Positions 31,538 through 40,274 of a stretch of 64,000 bases of DNA are shown here, piece by piece (within the stretch, counting starts at the first letter, position 1; each line of letters begins with the position of its first letter). This DNA comes from CANJIV01 sp046330225 (lineage in GTDB: Bacteria > Actinomycetota > Thermoleophilia > Solirubrobacterales > Solirubrobacteraceae). The stretch covers positions 1 to 64,000 of the forward strand of contig JAXLTD010000006.1 of assembly GCA_046330225.1 (NCBI GenBank), read 5' to 3'. The notes under the pieces are model-generated. The model was not told the origin of the DNA. It worked only from the letters and a program-made list of their open reading frames with translations, and did no database searches. Made by a program: the position numbers and the translations under genes.

Positions 31538-31867
31538 ATGGCCTACTCCGAAGCGCTGGCTGTCCGGGTCCGCGAGGCGCTCGGTCCTCGCGACGGCGTC
31601 CGCGAGCAGGCGATGTTCGGCGGCGTCGCGTGGATGCTGAACGGGAACATGGCCTGCGGCGTGATGGGCGACGGGCTGATGGTCCGCCTCGCCCGCGAGG
31701 ACGCCGAGGCCGCGCTGGCCGAGCCGCACGTCGGGCCGATGGAGATGACCGGCACGCGCATGCGGAGCTTCGTCGTCGTGAACGCCGACGGGATCGCCGA
31801 CGACCGCGAGCTCGCCCGCTGGGTGGATGCGGGCGCCGCGTTCGCCAGCTCACTGCCGGCGAAGTAG
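31538..31867 (+). CDS. TfoX/Sxy N-terminal-domain protein
   Basis: A 109-residue protein: YSEALAVRVREALGPRDGVREQAMFGGVAWMLNGNMACGVMGDGLMVRLAREDAEAAL and a short tail with MRSFVVVNADGIADDREL. It matches the TfoX N-terminal domain; in gammaproteobacteria Sxy activates competence genes, but stand-alone actinobacterial forms have no known role. TAGGAT (31526-31531) is 6 nt before the ATG, so the mRNA is probably leaderless. Confidence 0.85.
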   Translation: MAYSEALAVRVREALGPRDGVREQAMFGGVAWMLNGNMACGVMGDGLMVRLAREDAEAALAEPHVGPMEMTGTRMRSFVVVNADGIADDRELARWVDAGAAFASSLPAK

Positions 31868-31975
31868 GCCGGCGCACGCGCTCCGGCGGCGTGGTTGAAT
31901 CTCGCCCTCACCTCCGGCGGCGCGGGCACCGGGGTGCGAACTACCGTGCGATTCGTCACCCGCCTGGAGGACGCC

Positions 31976-33304
31976 ATGCCCGCTCGCTTGAAGAACCCGG
32001 CCCGCGTCACGGCCCTGACGGCAGCCGCCGCTGCGCTGGCCGCCGTGGCCGCAGCGCCCGCCGCGGCGGCGGCGATCCCCCAGACGACCTGCTTCTGGAC
32101 GAATCGGGGCGCGTCGAAGTTCGACACCGACCCGGCCAAGAACTACGCCTTCCCCGACACGGGCGCCGTCTACTGGAGCGCCAAGGTGACGATGCCGCCC
32201 GGCTCCAAGATCGTGCTCCGCGGCAAGTTCGCCCACGCCCGCTACCAGTCGCTCAACAGCTACGACGGCGCCACGAACGCCCCGACGGACGCCCTGAACG
32301 ACGTGAGCACGAAGCCCGACGCCGGGTCGACCAACCCGTTCCTGCCCGGAGCGCGCCGCGACGCCGCGAAGCGCTCCTACACGGCGACGTTGCTCAACGA
32401 GCCCGCGCCGGCCGTGCGGGCCCGCAATACCCTCTACGCGGGCGTTGCCGGCCAGGCGGCCCAGCAGATCATCTACCGGGTCTACGTGCCGGACTCGTTC
32501 GCCAGGGCCGAGCTGACCGGCGGCGTCGGGCTGCCGAAGCCGGAACTGCACCTGGCCGACGGATCGGTGCTGACGGGGCAGGCCGCCTGCACCGCGCTGC
32601 AGGCGCAGCGGGGTCCGCTCGGGCTCACGCGCCTGTCGCCGGCGCTCTACGCGTCGCTGCGCGGCCAGCCGGGCAAGCCGGCGACCTTCCCGGCCGATCC
32701 CGTGCCGACCTTCCGCGCCTTCTACAACATCGGGTTCTCGATCGCCTGCTCCTACCAGGGCGCCTGCGGGGGCAGCCCGAACCGCATCGGCGGCCAGTAC
32801 TCGAACATCGACAACCAGTACGTGTCGGCCTACGTCAGCCGCGGCTTCCCGAAGGGCCCGGTGCTCGTGCTGCGGGGGAAGCTCCCGACGACGCCGGCCA
32901 CCGGAAGCGGAGTGAAGCGCATGGGCCGCGGCCAGCTGCGCTACTGGTCGATCTGCCAGAACGAATCGCTGTTCACCACGCGAGGCGCCGGCTGCGTCTT
33001 TGACTCGGAGATTCCGCTCGGCAAGGGCCGGACCTACACGATCGTCACGAGCGCCCGCGCCGACCGGCCGCGGAACGCGACGGCGAAGTGCGGCGTGGCC
33101 TACCTCCCCTGGCCGGCCGCCGGCGACGGCGCCGGCCACCCGAAGGACGGCCTGCTGATCGTCCGCAACATGCTGCCGGCCAGCAGCTTCGGCCAGGCGA
33201 TCCAGCGCACCGCCACGCCCGGCGACGAGGCCCGGGTGATGGGCCCGTATCTCCCGCGCGGCACCTACACAACCAAGGCTGCGTTCGAGAAGCGCGGCTG
33301 CTGA
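31976..33304 (+). CDS. Secreted protein of unknown function
   Basis: A 442-residue exported protein. Residues 1-34 are a signal peptide (Arg/Lys start, long Ala stretch, AAAAAIP). The mature part has YAFPDTGAVYWSAKVTMPPGSKIVLRGKFAHARYQSLNSYD, a pattern also found in DUF1214/DUF1254-like secreted proteins. It also has paired Cys (CSYQGACGG; CFWTN; CQNES). I do not recognise a catalytic motif. CTGGAGG precedes the ATG at 31976. TACCGT about 30 nt upstream may be its -10. Confidence 0.7.
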   Translation: MPARLKNPARVTALTAAAAALAAVAAAPAAAAAIPQTTCFWTNRGASKFDTDPAKNYAFPDTGAVYWSAKVTMPPGSKIVLRGKFAHARYQSLNSYDGATNAPTDALNDVSTKPDAGSTNPFLPGARRDAAKRSYTATLLNEPAPAVRARNTLYAGVAGQAAQQIIYRVYVPDSFARAELTGGVGLPKPELHLADGSVLTGQAACTALQAQRGPLGLTRLSPALYASLRGQPGKPATFPADPVPTFRAFYNIGFSIACSYQGACGGSPNRIGGQYSNIDNQYVSAYVSRGFPKGPVLVLRGKLPTTPATGSGVKRMGRGQLRYWSICQNESLFTTRGAGCVFDSEIPLGKGRTYTIVTSARADRPRNATAKCGVAYLPWPAAGDGAGHPKDGLLIVRNMLPASSFGQAIQRTATPGDEARVMGPYLPRGTYTTKAAFEKRGC

Positions 33305-33361
33305 GCCGGGCGCGGAGCCGCACCAGGCGCCGGCGCGCTGATCGATCTCGGCCGCCGGGGC

Positions 33362-34168
33362 TCAGGCCGGCGCTGCCACGGGCCAGGCCACGTCCTCGCC
33401 GGCGCCGACGACCTGGACCGTGAGGCCGAGGCGCGCACCCTCGGCGGCGAACGCCCCGGCCGGGTCGTCGACCTGGGCGTAGGCGGGCGGGTGGTGGATC
33501 GCGCCGTAGTGGATCGGCACGGCCACGCGGGCCCCAAGGAGGTGCGCCGCGACCGCGGCCTCGCGCGGGCCCATGGCCACCGCGAGCGGGCTCGGGGGCT
33601 GGCGGTGGGGCAGGTCGCAGACCGGCCCGTTGACCGGCAGGAAGGCGATGTCGATCGGCCCCAGCCGCATCGCGATCGGCCACCAGGCGCCGTGGAACAT
33701 GGTGTCCCCGGCGTGGAGCACCCGGCGCCCGTCCGCCTCGACGACCCAGGACACCTGCGGATCGCCAAAGCCGTCGACAGCGGGAACCGCGGTGACCGTG
33801 AACGGCCCGATCGCGCGGCGGTCCCACGGGGCGACCGCCTCGGCGGCGAGCCCGTGTTCCGCGAAGCCCGCCTCGGCCGCGAAGGTGCCGGCGACCTCGA
33901 GGCCCGCGCCCGCCGAGGCCGCCGGGCGCAGGACCGGTGCGGCCGGCGCGGGGCCGAGCGCGCGGGCCAGGGCCGCCGGATCCGCGTGGTCGCTGTGGAG
34001 GTGCGTGACGAGCGCGCCGTCGAGCGGCCGGCCCGGCGGGGGCAGGGGCTCGTGCGCCTCGCCCACGAACGGCCGCAGCGGGCCCATGTCCTCGAAGAGG
34101 TCGATCGCGATCGTCGTGGTGTCGCTGGTGAGTTCCAGCCCGGCCCAGCCCAGCCGTCGAATGTGCAT
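33362..34168 (-). CDS. MBL-fold metallohydrolase
   Basis: A 268-residue metallo-beta-lactamase-fold protein (UlaG/RomA-like): start MHIRRLGWAGLELTSDTTTIAIDLFED, metal site THLHSDHADP (HxHxDH), Asp in HAGDTMFHG and His in VPIHYGAIHHP. It would hydrolyse a phosphodiester, lactone or amide. TAGGCT lies 7 nt before its ATG (minus strand), giving a leaderless mRNA, and abuts the 20-bp palindrome that also faces the TetR gene. Likely target of that TetR protein. Confidence 0.85.
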   Translation of the reverse strand: MHIRRLGWAGLELTSDTTTIAIDLFEDMGPLRPFVGEAHEPLPPPGRPLDGALVTHLHSDHADPAALARALGPAPAAPVLRPAASAGAGLEVAGTFAAEAGFAEHGLAAEAVAPWDRRAIGPFTVTAVPAVDGFGDPQVSWVVEADGRRVLHAGDTMFHGAWWPIAMRLGPIDIAFLPVNGPVCDLPHRQPPSPLAVAMGPREAAVAAHLLGARVAVPIHYGAIHHPPAYAQVDDPAGAFAAEGARLGLTVQVVGAGEDVAWPVAAPA

Positions 34169-34181
34169 GGCCGGGAGCCTA

Positions 34182-34201
34182 TAGCAACCAGTTGGTTGCT
34201 A
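34182..34201. promoter_or_regulatory. Perfect 20-bp palindrome, TetR operator
   Basis: TAGCAACCA-GT-TGGTTGCTA is a perfect 9-2-9 inverted repeat in the divergent space between the MBL-fold gene and the TetR gene. On the minus strand its last bases adjoin the -10 box TAGGCT of the MBL gene. Occupancy by the TetR dimer would block that promoter and probably its own, whose TACGCT box is at 34228-34233. Confidence 0.8.
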
Positions 34202-34239
34202 ACAAGCGCGCGGTCGGTTCCTATCGCTACGCTTGGGCC

Positions 34240-34836
34240 ATGAGCCCCCGCCGCAGCGCCGCCGATGCCGCGCACACCCGGGCCGCGATCGTCGGCCGCG
34301 CCGTGGCGATCAGCTCTGCCGAGGGCCTCGGCAGCCTGAGCTTCGGCCACGTCGCCGCTGGCCTTCCGCTGACGAAGTCGGGCGTCGTCCGGCACTTCCC
34401 CACGAAGGAGGACCTCCAGCTCGCGGCGCTCGCCGAGGCTCGCCGGCAGTTCCTGGCCGACGTGTGGGGGCCCGGCGCCCGCCGGCCGCCCGGCCTCGAG
34501 CGCCTGAAGGCCGTCATGGACGCGTGGATTCGCTACCTCGTGCGCTGCCCGCTTCCGGGCGGCTGTGTCCTGACCGCCGCGTCATCGGAGTTCGACGGCC
34601 GCCCCGGGCCGGTTCGCGACGCCGTGCTGGCCGACGAGGCCCGGCTGTCAGCCGCGCTCGAGCGCGAGATCGACATCGCCGTGCGGTCCGGGGAGCTTCC
34701 CGCCGGCACCGATGCCGCCCAGCTCGCGTTCGAGCTGCGGGGCGTCGCCCTGGCGGTCAACCAGGCGGTGCAGCTGCGGGGTGACGCGAGGGCGGCCGCC
34801 CGCGGCCGGCGCGCGGTCCGGCGCCTGCTCGGCTGA
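34240..34836 (+). CDS. TetR-family transcriptional regulator
   Basis: A 198-residue regulator. Helix-turn-helix at about residues 12-58: TRAAIVGRAVAISSAEGLGSLSFGHVAAGLPLTKSGVVRHFPTKEDLQLAAL. The C-terminal domain (TetR_C_16-like, RLKAVMDAWIRYLVRCPLPGGCVLTAASSEFDGRPGPVRD) is the type common in regulators of hydrolases and efflux. TACGCT is 6 nt before the ATG (leaderless). It should repress the divergent MBL-fold gene and itself through the 20-bp palindrome. Confidence 0.85.
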   Translation: MSPRRSAADAAHTRAAIVGRAVAISSAEGLGSLSFGHVAAGLPLTKSGVVRHFPTKEDLQLAALAEARRQFLADVWGPGARRPPGLERLKAVMDAWIRYLVRCPLPGGCVLTAASSEFDGRPGPVRDAVLADEARLSAALEREIDIAVRSGELPAGTDAAQLAFELRGVALAVNQAVQLRGDARAAARGRRAVRRLLG

Positions 34837-34849
34837 GCGGCAGGTCCCG

Positions 34850-35734
34850 CTACGCCGCGGCGCGGAAGTGCTCGGCGACCCGCGCCTGAACCGCCCGCGC
34901 CTCCGGGTGCGCGAACAGGCACAGGTGTGTCCCGCGGTCCATCGCGATCCGCTCGACGCTCGAAAGGCGGGCCTCGGCGTAGTCGCTGTACTCCGGGGCG
35001 ACGTCGACATCGGCCGTGCCGTGGACGAGCAGCGCCGGGGCGCTGATGCGCTCGAGCTCGAGCGACTCGATCGCGGCGAACGCCGCGTAGTCGGCGTCCA
35101 TCCCGGCCTGCCGGTGCGCGTGGTCTCCGACCACCCGCGTCATCGTCAGCACGAGGTCGCGCTGGTCGGGGTCCTTCAGCACCTCGGCCGTGAGCGACGC
35201 GATCTCCTCATGCGAGAGATCGCCCTCGGCGCCGAGCGTGGAGCTGACGGCGGCCTGCGGCGCATGGGCGGCGAGGAACCGCAGCGCCCAGTTGCCCGGG
35301 CGGGTCGTCATGAAGAGCCGCGTCTCGAGATCGTCGTCGGGCACGTGGTAGTCGTGGCTGAGCGCCGCGAACGGGACGAGCGCGGACACGCGATCAGGGT
35401 GGCGCACGGCGAGGCGATACCCCGACGGGCCGCCCCCGGACCAGGTGAAGACGCCGGCGCGCTCGTGGCCGAGCGCGTCCAGCAGTGCGGCGAGCAGGTC
35501 GGCCTGGCGATCGATGGCGCCGCGCCCCTCCAGCGGCGTGCCGAGGTAGCCGGGGCGCGAGGGCGCGATCACCTCGAAGCCGGCCTTCGCCAGGAACCGG
35601 CCCATCACCGTCGTGCTGTCGGACCCGCCCGGGGTGCCGTGCACGCCGAGGATCGGCGGCCCGCTGCCGGTGCGCGCGACCTCGATTGGGCCGAGATCGG
35701 TCGCGATGGTTTCGGCGGCGTCGTCGGGAGCCAT
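34850..35734 (-). CDS. Alpha/beta-hydrolase (serine type)
   Basis: A 294-residue alpha/beta-hydrolase: oxyanion loop GVHGTPGG (about residues 30-37), nucleophile Ser in FTWSGGGPSG (about 96), acid in HGTADVDVAP and His in GTHLCLFAHPE. The GxSxGG elbow with a Trp before Ser resembles proline-iminopeptidase- or esterase-like members. The substrate is unknown. It converges on the TetR gene with 13 bp between them; transcription stands alone. Confidence 0.85.
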   Translation of the reverse strand: MAPDDAAETIATDLGPIEVARTGSGPPILGVHGTPGGSDSTTVMGRFLAKAGFEVIAPSRPGYLGTPLEGRGAIDRQADLLAALLDALGHERAGVFTWSGGGPSGYRLAVRHPDRVSALVPFAALSHDYHVPDDDLETRLFMTTRPGNWALRFLAAHAPQAAVSSTLGAEGDLSHEEIASLTAEVLKDPDQRDLVLTMTRVVGDHAHRQAGMDADYAAFAAIESLELERISAPALLVHGTADVDVAPEYSDYAEARLSSVERIAMDRGTHLCLFAHPEARAVQARVAEHFRAAA

Positions 35735-35790
35735 GGACGGGATCAGTATGGCGCGCAGCTGGCGCCTGGCGGCGCCGGGACGGCCGGCGC

Positions 35791-36561
35791 TCAGGCGAGC
35801 GCGCCGCGCAGGAAGGCCACGACGTCGCCGAGCACCTCGTCCTGGTTGGTCTCGTTGAAGACCTCGTGCCGCGCGCCCTCATAGATGCGCTCCTGGAAGT
35901 TCGGGCCGCGAAGGCGCTCGATGGCCGGCCGGGTCAGCTCGAGCGGAACGAGCTGGTCATCCGCGCCGTGGATCCAGAGCGTGGGGACGCGGCCCAGCGG
36001 CCCGGCGGCCTCGACCCGCTCGATCCCCGCGAAGAGCTGCTCGAGCGTCGTCCGCTGGAACGGGCCGTGGTAGACGAGCTCGTCGGCGGCGTACGCCTCG
36101 CCGACGGCGGGGTCGCGCGACAGCACCGCCGGGTCGATCGGGACGTCGGGGATCGGGTCCATCGCCAGGAGCTGCTCGAAGCCCGGATTGCGGCCCACGA
36201 CCGGCCCCGAGAGCACGAGCGCCGCCAGCTCGTCGCCGTAGCGCTGCCCGTAGCGGGCGGCGATCAGCCCGCCCATCGAATGCCCGATGAGCGCGACCGG
36301 CAGCCCGGGATGCTCGGCCTGGGCCTGGAGGGCGACCGCGTGGAGGTCGCTCGTGATCGCCTCGCCGTCCTCCACGAGCCCGGTGGCCCCGCTCGTGCGC
36401 CCGTGGCCGCGGTGGTCGGGCGCGTACACCGCGGCGCCGAGCTCGTCCGTGAGCCGCCGGGCCACATGTTCGTAGCGTCCGGCGTGCTCGCCGTAGCCGT
36501 GAGAAATCAGGACGATGCAGCGCGGGTCGGCGGCGGACCAGCGGGTCACGTGCGGGGTCAT
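35791..36561 (-). CDS. Monoacylglycerol-lipase-like alpha/beta-hydrolase
   Basis: A 256-residue hydrolase of the serine-aminopeptidase/MGL (Hydrolase_4) type: HGYGEHAGRYEHVARRL, VYAPDHRGHGRTSG, nucleophile elbow IGHSMGG, acid in HGADDQLVPLE and His in GARHEVFNE. It probably cleaves monoacylglycerols or similar esters. The start is ATG 36561, 8 nt after a TAAGGT box on the minus strand, which implies a leaderless mRNA; the longer open frame to 36654 adds non-conserved residues. Confidence 0.85.
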   Translation of the reverse strand: MTPHVTRWSAADPRCIVLISHGYGEHAGRYEHVARRLTDELGAAVYAPDHRGHGRTSGATGLVEDGEAITSDLHAVALQAQAEHPGLPVALIGHSMGGLIAARYGQRYGDELAALVLSGPVVGRNPGFEQLLAMDPIPDVPIDPAVLSRDPAVGEAYAADELVYHGPFQRTTLEQLFAGIERVEAAGPLGRVPTLWIHGADDQLVPLELTRPAIERLRGPNFQERIYEGARHEVFNETNQDEVLGDVVAFLRGALA

Positions 36562-36676
36562 GCGGCGGGACCTTAGCCGCCGGGGGGCCGGGGCGCCGCT
36601 CGCGACCCGCGGCCGCGCGGCCAGCGAGGCGCTGAGCCGGCGCGTCCCGCCCAAGGCGCGGACGGGAGGGCGGTGC

Positions 36677-38116
36677 TCACGGCCGGAGCCGGAGCGAGAC
36701 GTCGCCGTGCCCGCGGGTCCTATCGGCGGCGATGACGGTCACCCGCAGCACGTAGCGCCCCGGCGTCAGCGTGGCGGCGGCGCGCGGAAGGCGCAACCGC
36801 CGGGCGCCCCGAGCGACGCGCCCGCCCAGCCGGGCGACCGGCCGTCCGCGCCGCCGCAGCTCGACGACGAGGCGCCCGGATCGCGACACGGCGAAGAGGA
36901 CCCAGGCCCGGCGGACTTCGCGCCGCCGGACGGTCAGCTGGCGGGGCACCAGCACCACCGGGCGGTCATGCACGGCCGGGCCCGGCACGGGGACTCGCGG
37001 GCCCGGGATTTGCACCGGGGCCGGCGGCGCGGCGAAGCCCGCCGGGACCGCCCGGATTCGATGGTTGCCGCTGATGTACACCGTCCCGTCGGGCCCGGCT
37101 GCCACCCCCCGCGGATCCATCCCGGCATCGGTCGCCGGGCCGCCGTCGCCGCCGAAGAGCCCCCCGCCGGCGCCAGCGACCGTGTCGATGCGCCCACGGT
37201 CCGGAGCAATCCGGCGGATGCGGGCATTGCCGCTGTCCGCGATGAGCACGCTGCGATCCGGCGCGACCGACACCGCCAGGACGGCCTGGAGCTTCGCTCC
37301 CAGCGGAGGGCCGCCGTCGCCCGCGAACCCGAACTCGCCGGTTCCGGCAATCGTGTCGATGCGGCTGCGGTCAGCTGAGATCCGGCGGACCCGGGCGTTG
37401 CCGGTGTCGGCGACGAGCACGCTGCCGTCTGCGGCCGCCGCCACGCCGAACGGGGCGTGCACGGCAGCCGCCGCGGGCGGCCCCCCATCCCCGGAGAAGC
37501 TCGGATCCCCGGTGCCGGCGAGGGTCTCGATCCGGGCGCCGTCGGGTGTGATCCGCCGCACCCGGTTGCTCCCGGTGTCGGCGATCACCACGCTGCCGTC
37601 CGGCGCGACCGCCACGCCCGACGGGCCGTTCAGCCGGGCGGCGGCCGGCGGGCCGCCGTCCCCCTCGGCCCCGGGAACGCCCGTCCCCGCCACCGTCGCC
37701 ACGGTGCCTCCGTCGGCCGAGACCCGGACGATGCGGTTGTTGCCCGTGTCGGCGATCAGGATCGAGCCGTCGGGCGCCGCGGCCGCGGCGCCGGGCCGGC
37801 TGAGACCGTTCGAAAGGATCGCGGCCAGCGTCCGGCCGTCGGGCGAGATTCGCAGAACCCGGTCGTTCCCGGCGTCCGCGATCAGGAGGCTCCCGTCCGG
37901 GGCTGAAGACAGCCCCCCTGGGGAGTTCAGGCGGGCCTCCGCGGGCAGACCGCCGATCCCGCCGCTGCCAGCCTTCCCGTCGCCCGCAACGGTGAAGATC
38001 CTCACGGGCGCCGCGGCGGCGGTGACCGGGGCCAGGGCGGCGGCGACCGCGGCCACCGCCGCCGTTGCGCCGAGGCGGGCCAGGATCGGAGTCGGGCGGG
38101 CGGGGAGAAGGTTCAT
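36677..38116 (-). CDS. Secreted NHL-repeat beta-propeller protein (paralogue 1)
   Basis: A 479-residue exported protein: Ala-rich signal peptide (residues 1-36), then six or more NHL repeats of the form GTGxxxFSGDGGPAxxAxLxxPxGVAVAPDGSVLIADTGNxRVRR, a Pro/Val linker (VQIPGPRVPVPGPAV) and a ~95-residue beta-sandwich end containing LRLPRAAATLTPGRYVLRVTVIAAD. NHL propellers bind partners or carbohydrates. It has two close paralogues at 45572 and 47593. The ECF-type site P1 stands 8 nt before its ATG. Confidence 0.85.
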   Translation of the reverse strand: MNLLPARPTPILARLGATAAVAAVAAALAPVTAAAAPVRIFTVAGDGKAGSGGIGGLPAEARLNSPGGLSSAPDGSLLIADAGNDRVLRISPDGRTLAAILSNGLSRPGAAAAAPDGSILIADTGNNRIVRVSADGGTVATVAGTGVPGAEGDGGPPAAARLNGPSGVAVAPDGSVVIADTGSNRVRRITPDGARIETLAGTGDPSFSGDGGPPAAAAVHAPFGVAAAADGSVLVADTGNARVRRISADRSRIDTIAGTGEFGFAGDGGPPLGAKLQAVLAVSVAPDRSVLIADSGNARIRRIAPDRGRIDTVAGAGGGLFGGDGGPATDAGMDPRGVAAGPDGTVYISGNHRIRAVPAGFAAPPAPVQIPGPRVPVPGPAVHDRPVVLVPRQLTVRRREVRRAWVLFAVSRSGRLVVELRRRGRPVARLGGRVARGARRLRLPRAAATLTPGRYVLRVTVIAADRTRGHGDVSLRLRP

Positions 38117-38124
38117 GCCGGCTG

Positions 38125-38151
38125 CAACGCGCCGCCCGCCTGGATATTGGC
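38125..38151 (-). promoter_or_regulatory. ECF-type promoter site P1
   Basis: GCCAAT-N16-CGTTG on the minus strand; CGTTG ends 8 nt before the ATG of the NHL protein at 38116, so the mRNA is likely leaderless. It aligns base for base in spacing with P2. Confidence 0.65.
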
Positions 38152-38198
38152 CGGCCGCCCGCAGCGCGGCCGGCTCCCGATGCCGGGGCCCGGACGGC

Positions 38199-40274
38199 TC
38201 AGCACCTGACCACGAAGTCGCCGATGTCGATCTGGGTCTGGCCGGCGTCGGAGACGAGGGTCGACTCGAACGGCAGGCTCGTGCCGGGCGGCGTGCACGC
38301 CGACGGGTTCTGGAGGAAGTCCTTGCCGTTCGCGCGGCCGTCGAGGTCGATCCGCAGATCCCGAATCGGAGCCGGCACGCCGCTCACCAGGTCGGGGATG
38401 TCGTCGGTGGCGATCACCATGCGCGGCCCGGGCTCGAGGCGCACATCGCCGGGAACGTCGACCCAGCCGAGGTCGACCGCGCCGACCTTGGCGCGGAGGG
38501 CGAGCATCACCCCGCGCGCCGATCCGGCCCCCCGCGGCGGCGTGAGGTACGCGGTGCCGCGGAGCGCCGCGGTCTCCGCGCCGAAGCCGACGGCGGCGGT
38601 GACGCGCCCCACGGCGGTGCTCGGCGGGCACGTGTGCCCCCGCTGATCGGCGAGGCCGCACTCGTCGACGGCGTCGAGGCGGGGGTTCATCCCGCGCGGG
38701 AACTTGATCTGGACCCGCTTGAGGCCGGAATGCAGCTCCGGCCGGGTGACGCGGATCGAGACGGCATCCGGCACCGCAGCAGCGGCATCGGTCGAGACGC
38801 TGGCCTTGAAGGTCGGGCCGAACGGGCGCTTCGGGGGGCAGGCCCCTCCGGCGCCGTCCCACGATGCGGTGATGGGTCGCTGGATGATCGCGTCAGGCGT
38901 CCCGCTCCACGGCGCGAACGTGAACCGGGCGGTGAGCTCCTGCCCGCACGTCGGCGGGTTCACGAAGGGCGCCCGCCCGGCAGCGGTCCGGAACCGCATC
39001 CGCAGGGTGTCCCACGGAAGGGGCTCGAGCCGCACGTACTGGCCGAAGTCGGCGGTGATCCTGCCGTCGCGCGCCGCGGTCAGGGTGCCCGCGGCCTTCA
39101 GGCGGAACGCTTCGTCCGGGCTGGCGGCCTCCAGCCAGACGCGCATGAGCAGGCCCCCGCTCTCCTGCAGCGGCGTCGCCGAGCCGAAGAACAGCCGCCC
39201 GGGCACGCGCCCGAGCTCGGGCGCGTCGATCGCGACGGTGCCCACCTCGGAGGCGTCCGGGCACCGCGCCGGCCGCTCCTGGTCCCCGAGCGCGAAGTCG
39301 GCGAGCCGGCACGCCTCGAGGCCCTCCCCGACGCCGGGGGAGAGGCGCAGCCCGGGCGGGAACTCGACGCGCAGGCGGGCGACCGTCGAGTCGATGCGGT
39401 CCTCGTCGCCGTCGCGGGGGACGCGCACCGCGACCCGGTACACCCGCGGCTGGTCGACGCCGTCGCTCCCTTCGGGCGCCAGCTCGGCCACCTGCGGACG
39501 GAAGGCGGCCGACCCGCAGTCGGTCACGGCGAGATCATCCCGGGCGAAGTCCGTGTAGGCCGCGGGGCCCGGGTTGTTCGGGCGATCCGCGTAGACGTCG
39601 GTCTGCGCACCCAGCCCGCAGGCCGTCGGGAGGGTCACGTACGGGCGGTTGCTGCCGGCCAGCCGCCCGGGCATCGTGAGCTTGAGCGCCTGGACCACGA
39701 AGTAGAGGCCGGCGTGGGACCGCGGCAGTTCTGCGACCGCCCGGATCCGGTGACTGTCGTTCTGCTCCACGGTGATCGGGACCGGGATGTTGATGTTGTA
39801 CGCGCCCCACACGAAGTGCACGCCGAGCCGGGCCAGCTCCCCGGGCTGAGGCTCCAGCTGGTAGATGCCTCCGTCGATGGTCATCCCCGTCCAGCCGAGC
39901 CAGGCGTACACGTCGATGTCGGTCTGGGCCGGGCCGACGTAGGAGTCGCCCGGGCACCGGTTGCCGTCGAAGTCGTCCGCGGAGCACTTGGCCGGTGCGT
40001 TCGGATTCCCGAGGAGGTACTGGGGAAGGTCGACCGTGAGCCGGGACGGGCCGTCGGTCGTGTCGGCGTAGAACGGGTTCCAGGGCGTGTCCGAGGCGAA
40101 CGTCGCGCGCAGGGTGAAGTCCGCGTGGCGGCCGGCCTTGGCATCCGGGCTCACCGACGTGGAGATGCGCATCTTGTCGGCCTGCGCCGGCCCGGCACCG
40201 GCCAGGGCGGCGGCCGCGACGGCGAGCAGGGCCGTCGCCAGCGGGAGGGCTCGGCGGGGGATCAGGGCGGTCAC
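38199..40274 (-). CDS. Large secreted protein (lineage-specific repeat family), second of pair
   Basis: A 691-residue exported protein with a signal peptide (LATALLAVAAAALAGAGPAQA). The mature part contains repeated beta-rich units in which a leading strand of type V-x-L/F-P-x-G-L/M is followed by L-x2-C, CP or CPxAS/CPPSTxVG, V-x-L-x-G-x-V/L-Y/F and a closing Cys-containing loop (ACTPPGTSLPF). The GTG start overlaps the stop of the upstream relative (GTGA), so they form one operon from P2. No catalytic motif is visible. A surface or matrix role is inference. Confidence 0.75.
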   Translation of the reverse strand: MTALIPRRALPLATALLAVAAAALAGAGPAQADKMRISTSVSPDAKAGRHADFTLRATFASDTPWNPFYADTTDGPSRLTVDLPQYLLGNPNAPAKCSADDFDGNRCPGDSYVGPAQTDIDVYAWLGWTGMTIDGGIYQLEPQPGELARLGVHFVWGAYNINIPVPITVEQNDSHRIRAVAELPRSHAGLYFVVQALKLTMPGRLAGSNRPYVTLPTACGLGAQTDVYADRPNNPGPAAYTDFARDDLAVTDCGSAAFRPQVAELAPEGSDGVDQPRVYRVAVRVPRDGDEDRIDSTVARLRVEFPPGLRLSPGVGEGLEACRLADFALGDQERPARCPDASEVGTVAIDAPELGRVPGRLFFGSATPLQESGGLLMRVWLEAASPDEAFRLKAAGTLTAARDGRITADFGQYVRLEPLPWDTLRMRFRTAAGRAPFVNPPTCGQELTARFTFAPWSGTPDAIIQRPITASWDGAGGACPPKRPFGPTFKASVSTDAAAAVPDAVSIRVTRPELHSGLKRVQIKFPRGMNPRLDAVDECGLADQRGHTCPPSTAVGRVTAAVGFGAETAALRGTAYLTPPRGAGSARGVMLALRAKVGAVDLGWVDVPGDVRLEPGPRMVIATDDIPDLVSGVPAPIRDLRIDLDGRANGKDFLQNPSACTPPGTSLPFESTLVSDAGQTQIDIGDFVVRC

